A stretch of 64,000 nt of DNA from Homarus americanus (taxonomy: Eukaryota > Arthropoda > Malacostraca > Decapoda > Nephropidae): the NCBI RefSeq assembly GCF_018991925.1, contig NW_024744462.1:307501-371500 (forward strand), given 5' to 3'. The notes beneath the pieces were generated by a model. That model worked only from the letters and a program-made list of their open reading frames with translations. It did not search any database and was not told the DNA's origin. Below are positions 30,760-43,184 of the stretch, piece by piece. The stretch's first letter is position 1. Every line of letters starts with the position of its first letter. Position numbers and translations under genes: made by a program.

Positions 30760-31110
30760 GAGAAAAAACTAAGGGAGAGATAATGGTGATCTGGTTATAA
30801 GGGTGAGGAGAGAGAGAGAGAGGAAGGGAAGGATTAAGGAGGAGGAAGAAGGGAAGGGAACAAGGAAGAGATAAAGAATGAGAAAGAGGTATGGAAGATG
30901 AAGAGGGATGGTTATATAGTCAGGAAGATGTAAATGTAAAAGATGATGATGAAGAAGAAGAAAAAAGGAAGAAAGAGGCAGATAAATAAGTAAGACTCAA
31001 GACAAAACAAAGAAAAAATATGAATAAATGAAGAAGAAAAATTTTATATTTTTCCGACAAACAATTTATTATAGAGAGAGAGCATATGTTAGAGGGGGAT
31101 ATCGTAACAG
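30760..31110. repeat. Polypurine domain
   Basis: GGAGAGA/GAAGAA/AAAGA-rich, of opposite strand bias to the preceding block. Confidence 0.8.
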
Positions 31111-31199
31111 TAGGTTCGATCACAAGAGGTATCGTAAGAGTAAAAAGATATCGTGTTTATTTTTCTTGTCTTATATTTTTTGTAGATCATTAGCGACTG

Positions 31200-31610
31200 A
31201 GGTTGATGTGCGTAGTGAGGGAGGGTTGAAGGGAGGGAGGGTTGGAAGGAGGGATGGATGGAGGGTCGGAGGGAGGAGGAGGAAGGTTGAGGGAGGAGGT
31301 CGTGTGTCAAAGGCCAACCACCGCCTACTGAGGTGTAATCGTGGATACAAACATGTGTGTATATCTGCTTTTGGGTGTTAGGTGACCACGCTAGAGAGAG
31401 GAAGAGAGAGGAAGGGAGAAGGGAGAGAGAGGGAGGGAAGGGGAGAGAGAGGAGGGAAGGAGAGAGAGAGGAGGGAAGGGGAGAGAGAGGAGGGAAGGGG
31501 ACAGAGAGGAGGGAAGGGGACAGAGGGGAGGGAAGGGGAGAGAGAGAGGAGGGAAGATGGAGTGAGAGGAGGGAGAGAGAGAAGGAGAGAGGAAGGAGGG
31601 GTGGGTTATT
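31200..31610. repeat. Polypurine minisatellite, 19-bp unit (GGAGAGAGAGGAGGGAAGG)
   Basis: Left part GGGAGGGTTG-like. At 31441-31555 there are about six 19-bp units, two with GGACAGAG variants. Arg/Glu/Gly frames are repeat by-products. Confidence 0.9.
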
Positions 31611-31611
31611 A

Positions 31612-31659
<48 letters not shown>
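31611..31659. repeat. (CA)n microsatellite
   Basis: About 24 repeats. Confidence 0.98.
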
Positions 31660-31662
<3 letters not shown>

Positions 31663-32060
31663 TAATTCCCAATAATTTCCAATAATTTCACAATATTCAC
31701 TCATAAATACCTAGCATTTTTTCCTCCTTTAAATTACATAAAGAAATATTCCCACATTTCGACACACAGCGCCATCCCCTTATAGTCGTGACGTAACCCT
31801 ATAACACACATATAATCCCTATAACTAAGATTAACGTCAGAGTAATAGTCCTGACCTTAGCTATAATAAAGGCTAATTCTTATAACTCTATAATTACGTT
31901 TAAAGTACAATCCCGACCTACCCTATAATATAAGAGATGATTCCTATAATTTCTCTAAAAAAATATAGTTAGGTTAAAGTTATTTCCCTGTTATGTTATA
32001 GATGATGATAGGTGTCCCGACTAGTGTAAAGGATTGAGTAGGAAATAATATATGGCAACA
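31660..32060. repeat. Highly degenerate CCTATAA repeat, about 65-70 bp
   Basis: CCTATAA, ATAACTCTATAAT and GACCTWCCTATAAT words recur. The best pair of blocks begins near 31840 and 31905. Old and poorly conserved. Confidence 0.5.
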
Positions 32061-32066
32061 GTCTCC

Positions 32067-32074
<8 letters not shown>

Positions 32075-32103
<29 letters not shown>
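32075..32103. repeat. (GT)n microsatellite
   Basis: About 15 repeats. Confidence 0.96.
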
Positions 32104-32107
<4 letters not shown>

Positions 32108-32300
32108 CCTGGCGTGTTGTAACCCATATTAGTGTTGCTTAGGTATTTACCGTGTAGTTAGCCGTGTTATTTCCTACCCTTGTGTTGCTAAGTATTTACC
32201 GTATCATTAACTCGTAGTGTATCGCCATATTAGATCAATACCGTATTTTTTTTTTTTGTCTCGTTGTAAGGGTGACTCCCGTGTTAATTTAGCTCTCCTG
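32104..32300. repeat. Degenerate repeat around GTGTTGCTWAGTATTTACCG
   Basis: Two clear copies, near 32132 and 32181, with weaker neighbours containing CCGTGTTA. Confidence 0.6.
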
Positions 32301-32327
32301 CCGTATTACCGTGTACTGCCCTCCCCA

Positions 32328-32585
32328 CCAGTCTCTTCACAGTTCCCACCAGTACCCACCAGTCCATCCCCAGAACCCACCAATACCTCCCCAGTCCCCG
32401 CCAGTCTCTCCACAGTCCCCACCAATACCTCCCCAGTCTCCGCCAGTCTCCCCAGTCCCTCCCCAGTCCCTCCCCAGTCCCCATCTATACCTGCCCAGTT
32501 CTCACCAGTCTACCAGTTCCCCACCAGTAGCCCCTAGCCCTCACCAGTCCCCACCAGTCCCTACAAGTACCCCTCTCCCCAACAG
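32328..32585. repeat. CCCCACCAGT decamer minisatellite
   Basis: Irregular 10-11 bp steps with a longer block (CACCAATACCTCCCCAGTC) duplicated about 42 bp apart. The 106- to 108-codon Pro/Ser frames are not supported as genes. Confidence 0.9.
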
Positions 32586-32659
32586 CTCATTTCCAAGTAC
32601 ATGGCACCTAACGTCATTGACACATTTGTACTATTAGTTTACCTCTTGTAGTGATGATG

Positions 32660-32880
32660 ATTGTGACTCCAGCTGCCACCACTACTACCACTATTACCAC
32701 TATTACCACTGCCACCACCACTGCTACTGTTATTGTTGTTATCATATTACTACCACCACCACTATCACTGCTACTACCATTACTAAACAACAACAACCAC
32801 CACCACCGCCACTACCACCACCACAACTAACACCACCACCATCTTTACTACAACCACCACTACCACCACCAGCGTGGCAG
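32660..32880. repeat. (CCA/CTA)n imperfect trinucleotide repeat
   Basis: ACCACCACT and ATTACC steps, interrupted by AACAACAAC. Confidence 0.92.
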
Positions 32881-33547
32881 GACTGAGGTGGGGTGAAGAA
32901 TCAATAGGTTGTGGCGGGGGTGAGCAGGTGGAGGGGGGGGGGATGGGAGAGGCGGGGGGCGGACTCTGATATCCACGTGTACACACTACTCGCCTGGCGC
33001 ACACAAGACTCAGGTGAGGAGTACACACACACACACACACCTGACCAACAATGGATATTAATTGCTCTTAAAGGTGATCCGATTTAGTTATTATAAAAGA
33101 GAGTGTTTGTCGTGTCGCGTATGACGCTTAGTGTTGTTGGGTGGAGCGTGTGGCAGGTGGTAAGTGGAGTGTGGTAAGTGGAGCGTGGCAGGTGTAGCAT
33201 AACAGACGTGGCTTAGTAACATGCCAGAAGGAGCATATAGAGTCGTACCACACCAGGCATGAATGAAGGACAAACATTGCTTGTGGCGTGTGTGTGTGTG
33301 TGGCTCCAACGTAGGATTATCTCTTTCTGTCTGTGTCAAGAACTAATTTTAAGGTGTGAGTCAGGTGTCTAGTATCTCTATTGTGTGTTTGGCTTTACCT
33401 TCTTAATTTACCGGAAAATTTTATCAGGATTTAAAGCGAATAATCCGAATGTTTGTTTCCAACGAGAATTTATTATAGATAATTACTTCTGTGTAGGAGT
33501 TAATTCCAATATTTATCTTTACACAGGTTATCAACTAGGATTTATTT
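32881..33547. other. Unassigned, with G-rich and GTGGAGCGTGGCAGG patches
   Basis: G-runs lie at 32905-32960 and (CA)9 at 33023-33041. A 21-bp-like repeat (GGTAAGTGGAGYGTGG) lies at 33139-33200. From 33340 it is AT-rich and unassigned. Confidence 0.5.
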
Positions 33548-33760
33548 AGTTAGTTAGTTAGTTGTGTTGTTACCTTGAAATGTGATTCGACTCTGACGTC
33601 AAGGGCGCGACACTCATAACCTGGTCACACACTCAAGGCTGTTGTTTATATGTCCTCATGACAGATGGTCGATGAAGACCCGAGATAAATAATAGGTTAT
33701 TTTCCTTCTCGTGTGTGGCGTGTGTATGTCACCGCTCTGGGTGACTCTTATGTGGTGGTG
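33548..33760. other. (TTAG)4 then unassigned sequence
   Basis: TAGTTAGTTAGTTAG lies at 33548-33563. The remainder is complex. Confidence 0.5.
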
Positions 33761-34260
33761 GCGAGGGGTGGTGGCAGCCCTAGTGCAGCATTATGCTGTA
33801 AACCCAAGGAAGCTCTGGCTGGAAACACCCCATTGATCCAGCGTCTGTGGCGGTGCTTGTGAGTGCCACCCTGGACAGCTGGAGACGGGAGAGCCGGGGT
33901 AGATGACTGGAGGAGATAAGGATGGAGTGCCTCTATGGAGAGCTGGAGGTAGTGCCCCCGCTGGACAGCTGGAGGATGGAGGGAGTGACCCCTTGTGCCG
34001 CTGGAGGGGTAGAAGTGAGGGAACGCCAGCTCTCGGACCGTCCTAGATGGATGCTGTCTTGTGAGGCGACCAGAGAGGGAACACTTGCAGATGCTTTAAA
34101 AAGAGCAAAGTCTTCTAGATGGTTAAGAGGAAGAGTCTTCACGAAGGATAAAGTCGAAAGGTCTTCTTGGAAGGTTCAAAGGGGAAGTCTTTCTCCCGGA
34201 AGATCTTCAGAGATGATAAAAGAAAGAATAATTCCTGGAAGATGAAAGTGGCAATGTCTT
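33761..34260. repeat. Degenerate GGACAGCTGGAGG and AGTCTTC repeats
   Basis: In the left half CTGGACAGCTGGAGR recurs about four times in 150 bp. In the right half GTCTTC-N-GGAAG words recur every 25-30 bp. A 107-codon plus frame, 33922-34245, opens at a genuine ATG but follows these repeats and matches no known family. Confidence 0.5.
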
Positions 34261-34329
34261 CAAGAAATCATATTGAAGGGTGACCTAAGACCTCGAGTTG
34301 ACGTCTGTATGAATGAACCAAGAAGAGTC

Positions 34330-34705
34330 TCTGGAAGCAAACACTCTTCATCAGTCTTGGTTTTCGCTCTCCTCCCTTCATCTGTTGTCCTGATTATTCT
34401 TACCTCATCCTCTCTTTCTTTATTCTCCTTGATGCCTCTTTCCCCCACACTCCACCAAACGTTATTCCCTCCCTCCAGTACCCTTTCATCCGTCCTTGCC
34501 TCTCACCCAATTCCTCCATTTGTTCTCCTTTTCCCTCAGTTTCCTTTTTATCCGACCTGTCTCACGCCTATTCTTCAATTTCCTCTGCATTTCTCTCCCC
34601 GTCTATTTCCAATCCTTTCCATTCTTCATTCCAATCTCCTCCCTCCCTCTCTCCCTCCCTCTCTCCCTCTCTCCCTCCCTCCCTCCCTCTCTCCCTCCCT
34701 CCAAT
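34330..34705. repeat. Polypyrimidine domain ending in (TCCC/TCTC)n
   Basis: The right end, 34637-34704, is a nearly pure CTCCCTCC run. Confidence 0.88.
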
Positions 34706-34750
34706 AAACTTGAGTGCTGCAAGCGTCACCTCCACCTAATAACCAGGAGT

Positions 34751-34890
34751 GTGGTGGGGGCAGCGTTGAGGAAGGTGGCGTGTGGTGGTCCAGCGTTGAC
34801 AGTGGTGAGGCAGCGTTGAGGAAGGTGGCGTGTGGTGGTCCAGCGTTGACAGTGGTGGCGCGTGGTGAGGCAGCGTCGAGGAAGGCGAAT
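34751..34890. repeat. 50-bp minisatellite (CAGCGTTGAGGAAGGTGGCG)
   Basis: Copies start at 34761 and 34811 (50 bp apart), with a third at 34871 after a 10-bp insertion. The first two are nearly identical. Confidence 0.92.
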
Positions 34891-35132
34891 CCAGGATGAA
34901 GGAATGTATCGAGGATGCGTTTGAAGGAGACCATGATGGAGGGAGGGAGAGAGGGAGAGAGAGGGAAGGAGTAAGGGTGGTTGGTTGGTGGCGTGTGGTG
35001 CTGCCGTCAACATAGTTCTTACCTCGAAATATTCCCAGCATAAATGTACTGAATCGACAGTCACGCATTCCCTTAGTGGACCGTCATGGCTGGTACTCAC
35101 ACCATGCCGCAGTCTTCCTCACCCACACCTAC
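34891..35132. other. Unassigned, partly purine-rich
   Basis: GGGAGAGAG lies at 34938-34968. The rest is complex. Confidence 0.45.
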
Positions 35133-35262
35133 GAAGAGGAAGGGAGGGGGGAGGGGGAGACAAGCTGAAAGGAAGGGAGGAGGAAAGAGAAAGGCCAGTT
35201 GAAGGGAAAGGAGGAGAAAAGAGGTTGATGTGCTGAAAAGGAAGGAAGAAGGAAGAGGAAGA

Positions 35263-35297
<35 letters not shown>
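35133..35297. repeat. Polypurine repeat ending in (GA)15
   Basis: Loose copies of GCTGAAAGGAAGGGAGGAGG, and GA at 35267-35297. Confidence 0.87.
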
Positions 35298-35407
35298 CAC
35301 TATTTTCTGCTCACGACGCATCTGATCACTAGCAAGTATGATGATTGCTTAAAGAATCAATAGCAAATCGGTAGTTTGATATCATATACAGTTGTAATGG
35401 ATAATAC

Positions 35408-35478
35408 GTGTGTGTGTGGGTGTGGGTGTGGGTGTGTGTGTGGGTGTGTGTGTGGGTGTGGGTGGGTGGGTGTGTGGA
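35408..35478. repeat. (GTGTGG)n repeat
   Basis: Alternating GTGTGTGTGG and GTGTGG steps. Confidence 0.95.
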
Positions 35479-35529
35479 GGAGCCAGGGTACTTTATTCTT
35501 ATCATGAACTTTCCTTCTCTCTCATGTGT

Positions 35530-35854
35530 CAGTTTCCTCAACGCTATCGTACCTTTTGTCCATGATGACTAACGTACTTCGTCTACTATCGTATTTTTTC
35601 CCTCCTTTAGCGTTATCGTATCTTCTAATTTATCGTTTATTACCTTAGCGTTATCGTATGCCTGTGGGGGGTTAACTATCGTCCTCCCCTACTGTTGTAT
35701 TTATTCGTCAGTGTTATTGTAATTTTCATGTTACTTATTTACGGTCTTCTATCGTAGTGTAGTTCTCAGTGGTTATGGTATTTTGTGAAGGTATCGTAGG
35801 TTACTGTTATTGTTATATGGTTATTTATCTCCTGCTACTGTATTATACATTTTG
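35530..35854. repeat. Degenerate TTAGCGTTATCGTAT repeat
   Basis: Words such as GCGTTATCGTAT and CTATCGTA recur irregularly over about 320 bp. Confidence 0.6.
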
Positions 35855-35929
35855 TAATAATTATCATACCTTTTGCATTAATTATCATACCTTTTGCATT
35901 AATTATCATACCTTTTGCAATAATTGATG
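35855..35929. repeat. 21-bp minisatellite (ATTAATTATCATACCTTTTG)
   Basis: About 3.5 nearly perfect copies. Confidence 0.95.
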
Positions 35930-35987
35930 TTATCTTTCGCTCTGTTTAATAATATTCCACAGGTGTTATACATTCTTCATCTTTATT

Positions 35988-36050
35988 CTAACCTAACGTA
36001 ACCTAACGTAACCTAACGTAACCTAGCCTAAAATAACTTAACCTAACGTG
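35988..36050. repeat. Telomere-like TAACCTAACG decamer repeat
   Basis: Four clean decamers then CCTAGCCTAAAATAACTTAACC. CCTAA-strand, variant arthropod telomere. Confidence 0.9.
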
Positions 36051-36207
36051 CCTCGGTTGGCAGTATAAAGCTGTGTCCCGGGCGGAGTGGTGGGTCGGTG
36101 TGTGTGTGTGTGTGTTCTGCTGATGGTGAATTCATTTTGCTGGCAGCCTTTCCTGACACCTTCAGATGCTTTTGATATCTTCTCCTTCATTACGAGGACA
36201 CGGTGAC

Positions 36208-37380
<1,173 letters not shown>

Positions 37381-37510
37381 AGTAGGCGACAGAAGAGCCT
37401 CCTCAGGATTAGCCCCAGGGGTGGAGGGAGGGGTGGTGGCGCCCTGGAGGTGGTGTCGTCGACTGCGAAATTCGATCCGGAAAGAACTTTAAAGGAGAGG
37501 AAGTGAAGCC
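37381..37510. other. Short complex sequence
   Basis: GC-containing, 130 bp. Nothing is recognised. Confidence 0.4.
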
Positions 37511-37772
37511 GGTGTTTGAATGTTTGTCTCTGTGTGTATGTTTCTCTGGTGAGGGAAGATGATGTTTGAATGTTTGTATGTGTGTGTATGTTTCTCTGGT
37601 GAGGGGAAGATGATGTTTGAATGTTTGTATGTGTGTGTATGTTTCTCTGGTGAGGGGAAGATGATGTTTGAATGTTTGTATGTGTGTGTATGTTTCTCTG
37701 GTGAGGGTAAGCTGATGTTTGTATGTGTGTGTTTGTTTCTCTGGTGAGGGTAAGATGATGTTTGAATGTTTG
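37511..37772. repeat. 51-bp minisatellite open on both strands
   Basis: Five copies of a unit containing GATGTTTGAATGTTTGTATG, of which three are nearly identical. Because 51 is a multiple of three, a 17-residue periodic frame stays open on both strands. No family is recognised. Confidence 0.95.
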
Positions 37773-37867
37773 TCACTTCTTGAAATGTTTTGAAGAAAAT
37801 TAAAAGGGAAAACTTTCTAAATATTGTACTTGACCGATATAATAATTATTTACCATCAATAGAAATG

Positions 37868-37868
37868 T

Positions 37869-37899
<31 letters not shown>

Positions 37900-37913
37900 T
37901 ATTACTATTATTA

Positions 37914-37965
<52 letters not shown>
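37868..37965. repeat. (ATT)n microsatellite, about 32 repeats
   Basis: Imperfect in the middle (ACT, GTT steps). Confidence 0.97.
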
Positions 37966-37966
<1 letters not shown>

Positions 37967-38159
37967 TGTTGTTGTAGTAGTTATAGTATTGATGTTGTTA
38001 TTCAAAATTATTTGTCTTTTTTATTCGTTATTAAAAAAATATTGAATGTATTTATATAACATCAAAAGCTTCTTATTTTTATTTGTTGCTACACTTGGGT
38101 CATAACTTTATATCTAATAACGTTTAATAACAACTCTCAAAGAAACTACTGAGGTGTAA
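37966..38159. other. Unassigned AT-rich sequence
   Basis: No feature is visible. Confidence 0.4.
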
Positions 38160-38515
38160 TTACAAGAGGGAGGACACTAGGGGTGGGGGAGCGTAGGAGA
38201 GAGGGGAAGGTGAAGAGGATGGAGGAGGAGGATAGGGAACAGGAAGAAGAGAGAAGGAAGATGTGGAGGATAGGTCAGGGGACAGAGGAAGAGGAGGGAG
38301 AGTTGAGGATGGAGGGAAGGAAGGGGGTTGAGGGAAGGAGTCTGGTGAAGGGAGGGATGGAGAGAAGGGGTTGCTAAGGAAGGATGAAGGAGGGAGGCGA
38401 GTGTGGAGGGAAGGGGTAAGGAGGGAGGTGAGTGTGGAGGGAAGGGGTAAGGAAGGAGGTGAGTGCGGAGGGAAGGAGGAAGGAGGGATGGTTGGGTTAA
38501 GGCCGAAGGGAGGAG
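38160..38515. repeat. Polypurine domain with a 31-bp minisatellite
   Basis: At 38389-38490 a unit beginning GTGTGGAGGGAAGGGGTAAG repeats at 38401, 38432 and 38463 (31-bp period). The left half is GGAGGA/GAAGA low complexity. Confidence 0.9.
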
Positions 38516-38616
38516 ATGGCCAAGTTTAGTAATTACAACATAACATTCTGAGTTAGAAGTTTGTCTCCTCTACTGTGAGATATTAATGGAGTGATCTCTT
38601 TTATGATATTTCTGTC

Positions 38617-38618
<2 letters not shown>

Positions 38619-38669
<51 letters not shown>
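38619..38669. repeat. (GT)n microsatellite
   Basis: About 25 repeats. Confidence 0.98.
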
Positions 38670-38670
<1 letters not shown>

Positions 38671-38784
38671 CAAGCAAGGGAGTTATTAGTTGCCGATATC
38701 GACCTTTTTAGCGAGGAGAACGACAACATAATCTGCGAGGGATTATTGAGTTTGTTACTTAAGTGTTAACATGCATGCATACAT

Positions 38785-38848
38785 ACCCTCTCTCTCTCTC
38801 TTCATCATCTCCTCCTCCTCCTCCTCCTCCTCCTCCTCCTCCTCCTCC
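38785..38848. repeat. (TC)7 and (CTC)13 compound run
   Basis: TC steps, TTCATCAT, then CTC repeats at 38810-38848. Confidence 0.96.
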
Positions 38849-38919
38849 ATGTGTAGTGTACCCGCTTACGAAATCAAATTCTTCCCCTCTCAAAAACGTC
38901 ATCAACATGCAAACTATTC

Positions 38920-39260
38920 CAAATTTAATTCTCCAAGAAAGTGAAAGTACTTCAGCCTCAAGACATCTTTCCCCCGAGGCTAGCATAGTGTATTAGACTG
39001 AACAATAAACAAAAAGTACACCAAACTCAACGAGAACTTTCCATTTTAACTTATCATGGGGAAGAAAGTACTCGAGAATATGTAAATAATTTTCCCTGGG
39101 CATCATACCGTGAGAAAGTACGACATCCTAAAATTAACTTTCTCTACAGGTTTCATATCGTATATAAATTGATCAATAGGAGTTAAAAGTTCTCGAATTT
39201 GACTTTCCATGAAAAAGAAAGTACTTCAAGGTCTTAGGAGACGAGTTCCCTCGGAGTGTG
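38920..39260. repeat. Degenerate AGAAAGTAC repeat
   Basis: GAAAGTAC occurs four times, near 38943, 39065, 39114 and 39217. Two of these are followed by TTCA (near 38950 and 39224). Intervening TTTCC and TCATAYCGTRT words also recur. Old tandem structure, weakly conserved. Confidence 0.5.
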
Positions 39261-39495
39261 TCATTACATGTATATAAGATAAGGAGAATTATTATTATTT
39301 ATTTTATTTATTTATTTTTTTTTTTGGTGGGTGGGGGAGTTTCTGAACACATTTTTGGATGCAAGTTCCGCCAAGGGTGTTTTTTTTATGGCTCTGAACT
39401 CTGGCCGAGGTCTTGTTTATAGCTCCGGGAGAGAACTATCGTACTTGCCAAAGTTTTCTGAGCACTATGTAGACGACAAGAAGAAATGTGTTTTA

Positions 39496-39498
<3 letters not shown>
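39261..39498. other. Unassigned, with an ATTT run
   Basis: TTTATTTATTTATTTT lies at 39297-39325. The 39331-39498 frame opens at GTG and has no recognised domain. Confidence 0.45.

Positions 39499-39548
<50 letters not shown>
39499..39548. repeat. (GT)n microsatellite
   Basis: About 25 repeats. Confidence 0.98.
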
Positions 39549-39551
<3 letters not shown>

Positions 39552-40034
39552 GACATTTACCTGCACGATCGTCTCTCAGGTATAAACATTCTCTAATTAT
39601 ATCTTCTCTTTCTCTTTCTAGGTAAGGATCTACGTCAAGTGTGGTAGTGTGGGGGCAGTTGCGCTTCCTCAGCGGCCGCCGTAAGGGTGAGTTGAACAAA
39701 ACCACAATAAACGAGTCTTCTTGAGCTATAACAACAATAACAAGTATAATGATGATTTGTAAGTTTAAATGATGTAGCACAGGGGGACGTGACAGACTGT
39801 TTATTGTTGTATTATGCTGATGGATGGAGGGAGTAATTTAAGGCTGTTTTATGCATAGGAATGATTAATGATGCTCACTTGTTATGGACGCGAAGGTCCA
39901 TTGTGATGACCTACACCCCAGGACGTGGAAACAGAAGGCCCTATCTTGTAGGACGGCTCCAACATGCTCCTCAAACCCGAGAGTCCAGACACAAACTTGT
40001 GATTGAAGTTTGATAATGGAACACTGGTGGGAAT
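39549..40034. other. Unassigned complex sequence
   Basis: No repeat or gene is recognised. Confidence 0.5.
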
Positions 40035-40330
40035 ACCCTGCAGCCTCTGCTGTTGTTACTGTTGCTGCTCCTGCAGCTGGTACTGCCGGTGGTGTTGTTG
40101 TTACTGCTGCTGCTGCTGTTATTGTTACTGTAGCTATTCCTGATGATGTAGTTTTTGCTGCTTCTCTTTCCCTTTCTTCTCGTTCCGTAGCAGCTGCTGC
40201 TACTTCGATTAATGCTTCTGTTGATGTTATTGGGACTGTAGTTGCTTCTCCCCCGTCCTCCCCCTCCTCGTGCTGTTGCTACTGTTCCTTGTCTTCTCTT
40301 CATAGTGGCCCTCCTCTTCTTCCAGCCCCT
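40035..40330. repeat. Imperfect (TGC/TGT)n repeat
   Basis: GCTGTTGTTACTGTTGCTGC-type steps are clearest at 40041-40135. The right part is looser and C-rich. Ala/Val-rich plus frames are by-products. Confidence 0.8.
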
Positions 40331-40779
40331 CCTACTTGTCCTCCCCCGGAGAGGAACCATACACAGTCCCTCTGGTGGAGGTCCCCTTATCTGCTCAGTT
40401 GCAGGCAGGAGTCTCGTGATTAATTTGGCATTAGAAGAGAATTACAAAAGTTATAATTGCCTTCTTGGATTAATCGTTCCCTTTGTTAAATGCGAACAGG
40501 ATCCTTAAGAGATGTACACCAGGAGTTGCTTCACACGATTCCTTTGAAGGAGAATCGGATTACTTTACCAAGTCGACTTGAGAGATCTATACAGGTAGTT
40601 CGTGTTTTTCCTCCGGAGTCATTACAGTAATCAGTGTTTGTATAATGTTGTTGTGTCGCTTAGACTGCCAGCGACTCCGGCCTCGGGTTCTTAGATCAAG
40701 CTCGACACACTAAGAAGAAAATGACTCTTTTGTCTTCTCCTGACATACACACATTAGGGCGACGTTATTGAGTTTTCCT
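40331..40779. other. Unassigned complex sequence
   Basis: No feature is recognised. Confidence 0.5.
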
Positions 40780-41100
40780 CGTTGTATTATTTATGTTGTT
40801 TGTTGTTGTCGGTTGTCGCTTTCTGCTGCCGTTTTTTTTATGTGAATTTTGATCGGTTTGTTTGTTTCTTGTTGTTGTTTTATCTTCTGTTTTTGTTCCT
40901 TTTGTGTCGCTTTTTTTGCAGGTGTTGTTGTTGTTGGTGGGCTTATTGTTACATCACTGCCTCTACTACTGCCACTACACTTGCCTCCCCTGCTACTGTT
41001 ACTCCTACTTCACTTGCCTCCTCTGCTGATGTCACTACACTCACCTCCTCTGCTTCTGCTTCTGCTACTACACTTCACCTCCTCTGCTGCCGCTAAATGT
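40780..41100. repeat. GTT-rich then ACTACACTTGCCTCCTCTGCT repeats
   Basis: TTGTTG/TTTTGT to 40950, then three or four loose copies of CACTTGCCTCCTCTGCTRMT at 40975-41095. Confidence 0.75.
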
Positions 41101-41213
41101 GTCGGTGGTGCGGTTGTTGGGTTTAACTTTTCAGCGGGAGTCCTGTGTTACTTGATGAGTTTTGTGGCCGACTGATTCCCTTCCTCTCCTTTAGCCTGCT
41201 TTGTGGGGGGTCA

Positions 41214-41216
<3 letters not shown>

Positions 41217-41259
<43 letters not shown>
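41217..41259. repeat. (TC)n microsatellite
   Basis: About 21 repeats. Confidence 0.97.
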
Positions 41260-41261
<2 letters not shown>

Positions 41262-41902
41262 CACACACTTGTTATCCCCAATTTTATCATATCAGAAAAA
41301 AAATAGTTTATAATAAAACCCCAAATACGTACTATTGTTGTAGTTTTTTTTTTAATAATATTTACACACGAGGGAGGAAACAAAGCAATTTTGTTTGTTT
41401 GTTTCTTTATTTCTCTTGTCAAATGTCATGATAAAGTGAGCGAGTTACTCCGTGTATAATTACTGTACGTGGTCGTTCTTAATATACAGATAATTGGAAC
41501 AAACCGAGCGAGATTTTTTTATTATAATTTTTTTTTTTAGGTCGAAAGTCTTAACTGTATGTAATTTTGTATCGTTATTTTCAATAGATTTTTTCTCGAA
41601 ATTCCAAATTGAGAGAAAATATTTTACAAGTTTAGATAAATGTTTTGATATGATTTTGTTTTTATTCTAAATTTGGAAATACTAAAACGAAATCTTTTCA
41701 AACATACTTAGATAATTCTTTTTAAATCGTATTAATATATTTTTTTTTTTTGGGTAATCGAAGTTTGAAAATGAAATCGTGGGGAAGTTTCTTGAGGCGT
41801 AATTAGATATTGTGTTCTGAAGTGTCGCTAATTGGCCTGGATTAACGAGGTAGTGTAGGTATGAACGCAGGTGATCGAGAGGCGATATTGAGAAGTGGAA
41901 AT
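41260..41902. other. Unassigned AT-rich sequence
   Basis: T-runs lie near 41345, 41513-41540 and 41742-41752. No gene is recognised. Confidence 0.5.
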
Positions 41903-42055
41903 GAAGGAGGAGGAGGAGGAGGAAGAGGGAGAGAGAGAGAGAGAAGGAAGTGGAAGAGGAGGAGTATGAGGAGGAGGAGGACCAGGAGGAGGAAGAAGAG
42001 AGAGAGAAGAAAGAAGAGGAAGAAAAGGAGTAGGTGGAGGAGGAAATGGAAAGAG
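41903..42055. repeat. (GGA/GAA)n purine repeat
   Basis: GGAGGAGG, GAGAGAGA and GAAGAAG steps. Confidence 0.93.
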
Positions 42056-42120
42056 GAACAAAATGAATAGAAATGGCTTATGATTCTAGGAAGACACAGC
42101 TAATAATAACACTAAAGACG

Positions 42121-42167
42121 ACATACATACATACATACATACATACATACATACATACATACATACA
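42121..42167. repeat. (ACAT)n microsatellite
   Basis: Eleven to twelve perfect repeats. Confidence 0.98.
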
Positions 42168-42470
42168 AAATAATCGAACACATAATTTGGTCCTTTTTTT
42201 ATTTTCATTTATTTATTTATTTTTTTTTCAATTTTTAATGATCAGTATTCAGATGTTACTCATGCTTAAGCGGTATTTCGGGGGTGCGGGAGGGTTGAGG
42301 TGTGTGGGGGAAGGGGATTTACTGCCAGCTCTGCATGGTTGGATCGAAGACTTCCTCCTTCCTCTTCCCCCCCTGTTTTCGCCTAAGACATATCGTGTGG
42401 GTAGAATTATGGGTTTCATTGGTCTATATATTGGGTGGGAGTTATGGGCCAAGCTGATTGGCTTAGCGAG
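42168..42470. other. Unassigned sequence
   Basis: Short ATTT run at 42205-42222. No gene is recognised. Confidence 0.45.
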
Positions 42471-42960
42471 GGAGAGAAATGACGGGAGGATGGAGGTACG
42501 GAGGTGTGAGAGGAGAGAAAAGAAAGGGGGGGGAGGAGGGAGATGATAAAGTTGAGATAGAAAGAATAAACTGGAGGGGGGATAAAATGGTACATGGGAG
42601 GGAGAAAGAGATGAGGGGGAGGGCAATGGGGGGTGATGATGATGATGGAAAGAAGAAGGAACAGGTGATAAATGGAGGATGGTGAAAGGGAAGAGGGAGA
42701 ATGATGAGAGGGGGGTATAGAAGGAAAGGGGAGATGGGAGGGATGGTGAAGAATGAGAGAGAGGTAGCTGAAAGTAGAGAGAGAGAGATAGATAGATAAA
42801 GAGAAGGAAATGGGTACAAAGGAGAATGTAAGAGTTAAGGAGGAGGGAAAGCTTAGGAGAGGATGGTAAATAACGATATGCAAATGGAAAGGAAAGAAGA
42901 TAGATGAAAGAGGTGGGTGAAGAGGAGAGAATAAGAGTGAAGTAAATATTTAACGTGAAA
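42471..42960. repeat. Polypurine domain
   Basis: GGGAGG/GAAAG-rich, with short GATA (42786-42800) and GATGAT (42634-42646) runs. Minus-strand Ser/Pro/Leu frames are low complexity. Confidence 0.85.
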
Positions 42961-43029
42961 TAGAAGGTAAATAGATGAACTAATGGACCTAAAAGTGAGA
43001 TCCCAGTATATATTTTGGTCTCAGTTCAT

Positions 43030-43082
43030 GCAGTAGTCGTAGTAGTAGTAGTAGTCGTAGTAGTAGTAGTAGTAGTGGCGGC
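43030..43082. repeat. (GTA)n microsatellite with GTC variants
   Basis: About 16 repeats. Confidence 0.96.
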
Positions 43083-43184
43083 GAAGGTGTGGCTATTGGG
43101 GGCATGCTGGAGGCCACGATAAAAAAAAAATAATAATGGAAATAATGTTACTACCGCTACTAATACTACTATACTAAATCAGAT

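Noticed and set aside
33922..34245. 107-codon plus-strand frame beginning with ATG
   Set aside because: Runs through two degenerate tandem repeats; peptide unrecognised; no splice or polyadenylation evidence.
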